Source: an uncultured Opitutia bacterium (GTDB lineage Bacteria; Verrucomicrobiota; Verrucomicrobiia; Opitutales; UBA953). Taken from it: a stretch of DNA of 11,885 nt. The notes under the pieces were generated by a model. That model was not told the DNA's origin. It did no database searches and saw only the letters and a program-made list of their open reading frames with translations. Below, in pieces: positions 6,979-11,885 of the stretch. How positions within the stretch are numbered: position 1 is the first letter of the stretch; every line of letters begins with the position of its first letter. A program made the position numbers and the translations under genes. The DNA lies in NCBI GenBank assembly GCA_903957465.1, contig CAJBPJ010000341.1:1-11885 (forward strand), read 5' to 3'.

Positions 6979-8457
6979 ATGCGCCACTCAGACTCTGAAC
7001 GTCTCGCCCAAGAAGCAGTCCGCGAACACCTCCGGCTCGTCACCCGTCGGCAATTCCTTCGTAACGCTGGCCTCTGCATCGGTGCCGCTGCATTCGTCGG
7101 CTTGCGCGGCACCCAAGCCAGCGCTGCTGAAGTCCGCAACGTGCTTGCCGCCCGCACTGCCCCGCTGCGTGCGTCCGCCAAACGTATCATCTATATCCAC
7201 CTTGCGGGCGCACCTTCGCAACTCGAACTCTTTGACCCTAAGCCCGAGCTGACCAAATTACACGGCGAACTCTGCCCTGAGTCATTCTTAGTCGGTAAGA
7301 CTTTCGCATTTATTAAAGGTCGTCCGAAATTACTCGGACCACTCTACCCCTTCTCCAAACACGGCGAGTCGGGCATGGAACTGAGTGACCGCTTGCCCAA
7401 CATAGCCCAACAGGCGGATGACGTGTGTCTGATACGAAGTCTTTGGACGGAACAGTTTAACCACGCTCCGGCACAACTTCTTGCGCACACAGGCTTCCAG
7501 ATTTCTGGACGACCATCGATGGGCAGCTGGGTGATGTATGGCCTGGGTTCTGAGAATGAAAATCTCCCTGGCTTTGTTGTTTTACTTTCAGGCGGCACTA
7601 AACCAGATGGTGGTAAAGCGCTTTGGTCATCAGGGTTCTTACCATCTGTCTACCAAGGCGTGCAGTGCCAGACGGTCGGTAACCCGATTCCGTATTTAGC
7701 GAATCCAGCGGGCGTCGACGGCGATCTGCGCCGACAAGCACTCAACGCCTTAGGAGAAATCAATCAATCACAGCATCAGCAGTTTGGTGACCCTGAGACA
7801 TTAACCCGTATCTCGCAGTATGAACTCGCATTCCGCATGCAAATGTCGGCACCCGAGGCAACAGACCTTACCAAAGAAAGCCCTGCGACGTTAGCAAGGT
7901 ATGGAGCGGAACCTGGCAAAGAGTCTTTCGCCAATAACGTCCTCTTAGCACGACGCATGGCTGAGCGCGGCGTACGCTTCGTACAACTTTATGATTGGGG
8001 TTGGGATATGCACGGCGAAGCCGCTCACACCGACTTAGCGAAAGCCTTTACCACAAAGACTAACTATATGGATAAAGCTGTGGGCGCGCTCATTGCTGAT
8101 TTACGCGAGCGCGGTATGCTCGAAGATACGCTCGTGGTGGTGGGTGGCGAATTTGGTCGAACCCCGATGTGGGAGAATCGCGGCGGTACACAAAATGCCT
8201 TCTTTGGCCGAGATCACCATCCAGCGGCCTTTAGTATGTTGGTTGCCGGCGGCGGTTTCCGCGGCGGATTAACTTACGGCAGAACCGATGAAATCGGGTA
8301 TGAAGTTGTTGACGGCAAAATGCATGTGCACGACTTACAGGCGACCCTTCTCCACCAGCTCGGACTCGATCACGAAAGCCTGAACTACCGCTACCAAGGT
8401 CGCGACTTCCGCCTGACTGATACGGGCGGCAAAGTCGTGCGTGAGCTTATCGCGTAA
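6979..8457 (+). CDS. Tat-exported DUF1501 protein
   Basis: A 492-residue DUF1501 protein, the usual partner of DUF1549/DUF1553 proteins. An N-terminal twin-arginine signal is clear: TRRQFLRNAG (22-31) followed by a hydrophobic stretch to about 41 and an ASA|A site near 47-50, implying export after folding in the cytoplasm. The family has been related to the alkaline phosphatase/sulfatase fold. Visible conserved stretches are HLAGAPSQLELFDPKP (74-89), RSLWTEQFNHAPAQ (153-166), DWGWDMHG (339-346), GGEFGRTP (389-396) and GRDHHP (410-415); their His and Asp residues are plausible metal ligands, but that is inference. The ATG follows the previous stop by 1 nt, so translational coupling is likely. 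Catalytic activity of the family is not settled, and I assign none. Confidence 0.93.
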   Translation: MRHSDSERLAQEAVREHLRLVTRRQFLRNAGLCIGAAAFVGLRGTQASAAEVRNVLAARTAPLRASAKRIIYIHLAGAPSQLELFDPKPELTKLHGELCPESFLVGKTFAFIKGRPKLLGPLYPFSKHGESGMELSDRLPNIAQQADDVCLIRSLWTEQFNHAPAQLLAHTGFQISGRPSMGSWVMYGLGSENENLPGFVVLLSGGTKPDGGKALWSSGFLPSVYQGVQCQTVGNPIPYLANPAGVDGDLRRQALNALGEINQSQHQQFGDPETLTRISQYELAFRMQMSAPEATDLTKESPATLARYGAEPGKESFANNVLLARRMAERGVRFVQLYDWGWDMHGEAAHTDLAKAFTTKTNYMDKAVGALIADLRERGMLEDTLVVVGGEFGRTPMWENRGGTQNAFFGRDHHPAAFSMLVAGGGFRGGLTYGRTDEIGYEVVDGKMHVHDLQATLLHQLGLDHESLNYRYQGRDFRLTDTGGKVVRELIA

Positions 8458-8461
8458 TTTT

Positions 8462-9964
8462 ATGTCGACTCGTAATCGCCTTCTCATCGCTCTCGGAGCG
8501 ACCCTCGTGCTCTTCGCCATGGCACAAGCTTTGCCGGCCGACGGCGATTCACGCGGCCCCGCACTGCTCTCGATTCTCGGAAAGTGGCACTTGGTCACAC
8601 TTCACCTGCCGGCAGCACTTCTTTTTGTCGTGCCAGCTATTGAATGGCTCCATGCGGAAGAAAAACCTTCCCGCCCTGTACACCTTCTCACTGACATCGC
8701 CGCAGCAGGTACTTGGCTGGCAACAGCACTCGGCATTCTCCATGGCCACTTCAATGGTTTCAGCGGAACCGATGTAGACCGTCACTCGCAACTGGGCATC
8801 ATCGCCGCAGCACTGGCGTCACTCTCATGGGCAATGATTCACTTCGGTCGTAAGCTGAGAATTGCACTGCAATGTCTCGCCGCCATCGGGGTTGTTCTCG
8901 CAGCACATATCGGTGGCGAGATGGTGCATGACGAAGGTTTTTTAACTGAGCCGAGTAAGCCTAGCGTCAAAGAGGTAACTAACCTCGAAAACATGAAGGG
9001 GTTCTCGCTGATACCCTCGGCTATTGCTGCCACGCCCGATGAACGTCGTCAGGCTTACGAACAAGCGGTTCGTCCGATTCTCGAGGCCCATTGCACAGCT
9101 TGTCACGATGCTAAAAAGTCGAAAGGCAAACTCCGCTTAGATTCCATTGAGGCGATTGAAAAAGGCGGCAGCGAAGGTGTGGGATTGGTTTGGGGGAAAT
9201 CGAGTGAGAGTCGGATCGTCCAACGTTCCACCCTCCCACGGTCAGACGAGGAGTCCATGCCACCTGAACCCAAAAAGATGCTTACCGCTGAACAAGTTGC
9301 GGTTATTAAAGGATGGATTGACGGCAAAGCTGTCAGCGCAGTTGCGGCGCCCAAAGTTACCACGACAACTAAAGCATACCCCAATCAGTCTTTCTCGAAG
9401 AATGACAACGTTAGCGAACAAGCCGATAGCATTGTAAAAAAACTGGGTGTGACCGCCAACTTACGTGCCGTCGAAAATGATGCCGGCATGATTATAACAA
9501 CACACGCGATCGTCGCACAGTTCAGCGATAAACAACTATCTACGCTAGCCGAGAGCGCAGGTGATATTGCTGAGATGGACCTTTCCCGCACCCGCATCAC
9601 AGATGCGGGCAGTGCCGCTATTGCGCAGTTTAAAAAACTCGAAGTCCTAGCGGTGGGTGAAACCAAAGTTGGCGACGGGTTTGTCAAAGCCGCCGCCAGC
9701 CTTCCCCATCTCCGTCGCCTGATTTTACGAGGCACCCAAGTTACCGACATGGGCTTAATGGCTTTAAGTAAATCCCCAGAGTTACAAGTAGTCTATGTCG
9801 CACAAACATCGTGCACTGCCGGAGGCATAGCGGCCTTACAAAAAGCGCGCCCTGACTTAAAAGTTATCGGCGCAATTCAGCTCGTGGACATTCCCGTGCC
9901 GCCACCACCCACGAAAGATGAGGCGATGAAGAAGGCGGCTGCGACCAAACAGCCAAAAAAGTAA
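8462..9964 (+). CDS. DUF2231-like membrane domain fused to cytochrome c and leucine-rich repeats
   Basis: A 500-residue three-part protein. Residues 1-155 hold about five hydrophobic helices (roughly 5-24, 43-63, 77-97, 108-128, 133-151) resembling the DUF2231 membrane domain seen in planctomycete/verrucomicrobial cytochromes; His residues sit in or beside several helices (43, 48, 94, 96, 108, 127, 149, 156). A linker leads to a PSCyt1 haem domain with CTACH (211-215) and candidate axial Met266 in SMPPEPKK. Residues 372-468 form four repeats of 24-25 residues (LSRTRITDAG, VGETKVGDGF, LRGTQVTDMG and a weaker fourth), typical RNI-like leucine-rich repeats. The end is Pro- and Lys-rich. The haem domain and repeats probably face the periplasm. 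ATG 8462 lies 4 nt after the DUF1501 stop; an in-frame GTG at 8441 would overlap that gene and lengthen the protein by seven residues. Likely last gene of the operon; role unknown. Confidence 0.87.
   Translation: MSTRNRLLIALGATLVLFAMAQALPADGDSRGPALLSILGKWHLVTLHLPAALLFVVPAIEWLHAEEKPSRPVHLLTDIAAAGTWLATALGILHGHFNGFSGTDVDRHSQLGIIAAALASLSWAMIHFGRKLRIALQCLAAIGVVLAAHIGGEMVHDEGFLTEPSKPSVKEVTNLENMKGFSLIPSAIAATPDERRQAYEQAVRPILEAHCTACHDAKKSKGKLRLDSIEAIEKGGSEGVGLVWGKSSESRIVQRSTLPRSDEESMPPEPKKMLTAEQVAVIKGWIDGKAVSAVAAPKVTTTTKAYPNQSFSKNDNVSEQADSIVKKLGVTANLRAVENDAGMIITTHAIVAQFSDKQLSTLAESAGDIAEMDLSRTRITDAGSAAIAQFKKLEVLAVGETKVGDGFVKAAASLPHLRRLILRGTQVTDMGLMALSKSPELQVVYVAQTSCTAGGIAALQKARPDLKVIGAIQLVDIPVPPPPTKDEAMKKAAATKQPKK
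9575..9865 (+). repeat. Four tandem leucine-rich repeats (protein level)
   Basis: The encoded protein repeats with a 24-residue period, 24 residues three times and then 25. The shared core is L-x-x-x-x-T-x-V/I-T/G-D-x-G followed by a helix and a closing LxxL/V. The DNA copies are well diverged, so this is an old protein repeat and not a recent tandem duplication. Confidence 0.75.
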
Positions 9965-9965
9965 G

Positions 9966-10751
9966 TCAGAGCTTCAGTCGCATCCCGTCGTAACAGAGAC
10001 CGACATTGGGATAGGTCTCGGCGAGTTTCTGCGTCCAGGTGTCGTAATCGATCTGGTACGTCATATGCGTCAAAAAGCTGCGCTTGGCGCCAATAGCTTT
10101 GGATACCTGGCAGGCGTCTTCGACCGTCATGTGCGTCGGGTGCCACGCAGGGCGAAGTCCATCAAGGATAGCCACGTCACAACCCTGGGCGAGTTTGACA
10201 GCCGCCGAAGGGACGCGTTTGCAGTCGGTGTAGTAGGCAAAACGCGCACCCGTGGATGGTTCTTCAAATACTAATCCAAGCACAGGCACGCCGTGTGGAA
10301 GAATCGTTGAGCGTACAATTCCGCCGCCGGGAAGTTCGAGAACTTCGGGCATCGCGTGTAAGGTGAGCGAAACATAGCCGTCGGACTTAGGCTTGTCGGT
10401 TGCGTACGGAAAAATCGCCCGGACGCGCCCGAGTCCTTCCGGGGTTGAGTAGACAGGGATAGCGGCCCCTTCTTTATTGGTACAGAACTGCCGTAGGTCG
10501 TCCATCCCGAGGACGTGGTCGGCATGGCCGTGGGTCAGAAGTACCGTGTCGATGTTGTCGATCTGGTTATGGAGGCACTGGAGCCTAAACTCAGGGCCTG
10601 TATCGACTTGGACGGCGTGACCTTCAATAACCACATGGATACTTGTACGCGTCCGCCAGTTACGAGGGTTGGCGCGGTCCAAGCCTGTATTCGGGTGGGC
10701 AATAAGGGGTACCCCTTGGGACGTCCCACAGCCGAGTACGGTGATTTCCAT
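9966..10751 (-). CDS. PhnP-like metallo-beta-lactamase-fold hydrolase
   Basis: A 261-residue cytoplasmic metallohydrolase of the PhnP-like group (COG1235 type). It begins with the family's MEITVLGCGTSQGVP. The metal-binding motif is HGHADH (74-79), with further candidate ligands His153 (LPHG), Asp176 (YTDCK) and His229 (FLTHMTY), and the conserved HPTHMT (204-209). E. coli PhnP cleaves cyclic phosphoribosyl phosphate esters, but no phosphonate genes are nearby, so the substrate is open. I chose the ATG at 10751 because it gives the conserved N terminus; an in-frame ATG at 10790 would add 13 residues with no family resemblance. The gene is convergent with the LRR-cytochrome gene, stops separated by 1 nt, and divergent from the pyrophosphatase gene. 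Confidence 0.88.
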   Translation of the reverse strand: MEITVLGCGTSQGVPLIAHPNTGLDRANPRNWRTRTSIHVVIEGHAVQVDTGPEFRLQCLHNQIDNIDTVLLTHGHADHVLGMDDLRQFCTNKEGAAIPVYSTPEGLGRVRAIFPYATDKPKSDGYVSLTLHAMPEVLELPGGGIVRSTILPHGVPVLGLVFEEPSTGARFAYYTDCKRVPSAAVKLAQGCDVAILDGLRPAWHPTHMTVEDACQVSKAIGAKRSFLTHMTYQIDYDTWTQKLAETYPNVGLCYDGMRLKL

Positions 10752-10905
10752 ACACCCAAAGGAGCATGCCCCTTCGCTGCTGGCAAGCATCCTAGATTAA
10801 GGCCCGACCGGGAGGCCAAAAACTACTAAAAAATACACTCGACCCAAGCTGAGTGCTTTGCCTTAACAGACGTTCGCTCGTCCCCAACGAGCACCCTAAA
10901 AATCT
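10752..10905. promoter_or_regulatory. Divergent intergenic region between the hydrolase and pyrophosphatase genes
   Basis: These 154 nt separate two divergently read genes, so promoters for both should lie here. I could not identify a -35/-10 pair with confidence on either strand. The centre (about 10817-10845) is A/T-rich, and a hairpin lies near the pyrophosphatase start. No ribosome-binding sequence is evident before either ATG. Confidence 0.5.
10876..10892 (+). promoter_or_regulatory. Hairpin in the presumed hppA leader
   Basis: GCTCGT (10876-10881) and ACGAGC (10887-10892) form a perfect 6-bp stem around a CCCCA loop, ending 13 nt before the ATG at 10906. No T run follows, so it is not a normal intrinsic terminator. 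If transcribed it would sit at the edge of the ribosome footprint and could affect initiation; chance is also possible. Confidence 0.4.
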
Positions 10906-11885
10906 ATGAAGACAAAGAACCTTGGCTGGGCCGTCCTCGCCGCTTTCCTCCCCTCCCTCGCTCGCGCGGGTGAAGCAGACATTCAAATTCCTGATTTGAA
11001 TGCCATCTCCTTCCTCAACGGTGCGCTAACTGGATCCAGTATCCTTCTTATCGGATTAGGAGTCTGTCTCGTCGGCGTCGCTTACGGCTGGCTCCAATAC
11101 GTTCAGACACGTGCACTCCCTGTGCACAGTTCGATGTCAGAGATTTCCCAAATCATTTGGGAAACGTGCAAAACGTATCTCTGGCAACAGGGCAAATTCC
11201 TCGCCGCACTCTGGGTGCTCATTGCTATCTGCATGGGTTACTACTTCGGCGTACTGGAACACAAATCCACCTTCCACGTCGCTATCATTCTCGGCGCATC
11301 CATCCTCGGGATTCTTGGTAGCTATGCAGTGGCTTGGTTCGGTATCCGTATCAACACCGTCGCGAATTCTCGCACTGCCTTCTCAGCTCTCCGCGGTAAC
11401 CCGCTCGCCACGCTCCTCATTCCCCTGAAGTCAGGCATGAGCGTCGGCCTGCTCCTCGTCGCTACCGAACTCTTCTTCATGATCTGCATCTTGCAGTTCC
11501 TGGATAAGGAACTCGCAGGTCCATGTTTCATTGGCTTCGCCATTGGCGAATCCCTCGGCGCTTCTGCCCTCCGCATTTGCGGTGGTATCTTCACCAAGAT
11601 TGCCGATATCGGTGCCGACTTAATGAAGATTGTCTTCCAGCTACCTGAAGACGATCCCCGCAACCCCGGTGTGATTGCCGATTGCACAGGCGACAACGCA
11701 GGTGACTCGGTTGGTCCTACCGCTGACGGCTTTGAAACCTACGGCGTGACTGGCGTCGCACTGATTGCCTTCCTCGCCTTGGCCCTTGCAGCCAACCCTA
11801 CGCTCTGCGCAACGCTCATCATCTGGCTCTTCGCGATGCGTATCCTCATGGTACTCACTTCGGTTCTGGCCTACGGACTGAACGA
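10906..11885 (+). CDS. hppA: Membrane-bound ion-translocating pyrophosphatase, N-terminal part (3' truncated by window edge)
   Basis: The first 326 residues of an integral-membrane pyrophosphatase, which couples hydrolysis of cytoplasmic PPi to pumping H+ and/or Na+. The hydrophobic N terminus (LGWAVLAAFLPSLARA, 6-21) resembles a cleavable leader or extra helix. Several membrane segments follow. The substrate-binding region is GGIFTKIADIGADLMK (226-241), then PEDDPRNPGVIAD (247-259) and DCTGDNAGDSVGPTADG (259-275), supplying the Asp-rich Mg-PPi ligands. This differs from the common GADLVGKVE...DNVGDNVGD form and matches the variant I recall from Bacteroidota and Verrucomicrobiota, where dual Na+/H+ pumps have been described. 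Ion specificity and K+ dependence cannot be settled because the diagnostic C-terminal half lies beyond the window. The start is the first ATG of the frame; no Shine-Dalgarno site is visible. Confidence 0.95.
   Translation, partial: MKTKNLGWAVLAAFLPSLARAGEADIQIPDLNAISFLNGALTGSSILLIGLGVCLVGVAYGWLQYVQTRALPVHSSMSEISQIIWETCKTYLWQQGKFLAALWVLIAICMGYYFGVLEHKSTFHVAIILGASILGILGSYAVAWFGIRINTVANSRTAFSALRGNPLATLLIPLKSGMSVGLLLVATELFFMICILQFLDKELAGPCFIGFAIGESLGASALRICGGIFTKIADIGADLMKIVFQLPEDDPRNPGVIADCTGDNAGDSVGPTADGFETYGVTGVALIAFLALALAANPTLCATLIIWLFAMRILMVLTSVLAYGLN

Noticed and set aside
10752..10790. ATG at 10790 (minus strand) as the hydrolase start
   Set aside because: It adds 13 residues unlike the family, which begins at the MEITVLG-like strand.
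11322..11696. Minus-strand open frame of 124 codons
   Set aside because: Antisense to the membrane pyrophosphatase signature region; the plus-strand reading is certain.
1..11885. CRISPR array, tRNA/rRNA, insertion sequence, toxin-antitoxin or phage-defence genes
   Set aside because: I looked on both strands and found no regular spaced repeats, cloverleaf sequence, transposase or terminal inverted repeats, and no defence-family motifs.

Overview
The window looks like chromosomal DNA from a member of the PVC superphylum, most likely Verrucomicrobiota or a close relative. The strongest clue is a cluster of planctomycete/verrucomicrobial protein families: a PSCyt1-DUF1549-DUF1553 protein, a Tat-exported DUF1501 protein, a small PSCyt1-type cytochrome c, and a DUF2231-like membrane/cytochrome/leucine-rich-repeat fusion. 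The membrane pyrophosphatase at the right edge is of the divergent type I associate with Bacteroidota and Verrucomicrobiota. Base composition and codon style look even throughout. I see no tRNA, rRNA, insertion sequence, integrase, CRISPR array or other sign of recent transfer. The taxonomic call is inference from gene families, not from a marker gene.

Layout. 1-579 is the 3' end of uvrA, followed by a small terminator-like hairpin (598-617). 656-3147 is a tight co-directional group: a YhbY-type RNA-binding protein, a type II farnesyl diphosphate synthase (ispA-like) and the ribosome-associated GTPase HflX, with gaps of 3 and 5 nt. 3198-3605 is a small exported cytochrome c, followed by a convincing intrinsic terminator at 3627-3664. 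3693-9964 is a compact three-gene unit (gaps of 1 and 4 nt): the PSCyt1/DUF1549/DUF1553 protein, the DUF1501 protein, and the membrane-cytochrome-LRR protein. 9966-10751 on the minus strand is a PhnP-like metallo-beta-lactamase-fold hydrolase meeting the previous gene tail to tail. A 154-nt divergent intergenic region follows, and from 10906 to the window end runs the 5' part of a membrane-bound, ion-pumping pyrophosphatase.

How it fits together. The left third is housekeeping: DNA repair, 50S ribosome biogenesis/rescue and isoprenoid precursor synthesis. The middle encodes an extracytoplasmic redox-like module of unknown substrate. Three of its four proteins carry haem c sites (four CxxCH motifs in all), three have Sec-type leaders or membrane segments and one a Tat leader, so all should act at or outside the inner membrane. 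Such sets are abundant in PVC genomes and their biochemical role is largely unsettled. I see no clearly new defence or mobile system. The points most worth following up are the domain architecture of this module (a nested discoidin-like insertion and a histidine-rich membrane domain fused to cytochrome c and LRRs), the terminator that separates the small cytochrome from the rest, and the near absence of Shine-Dalgarno sequences.
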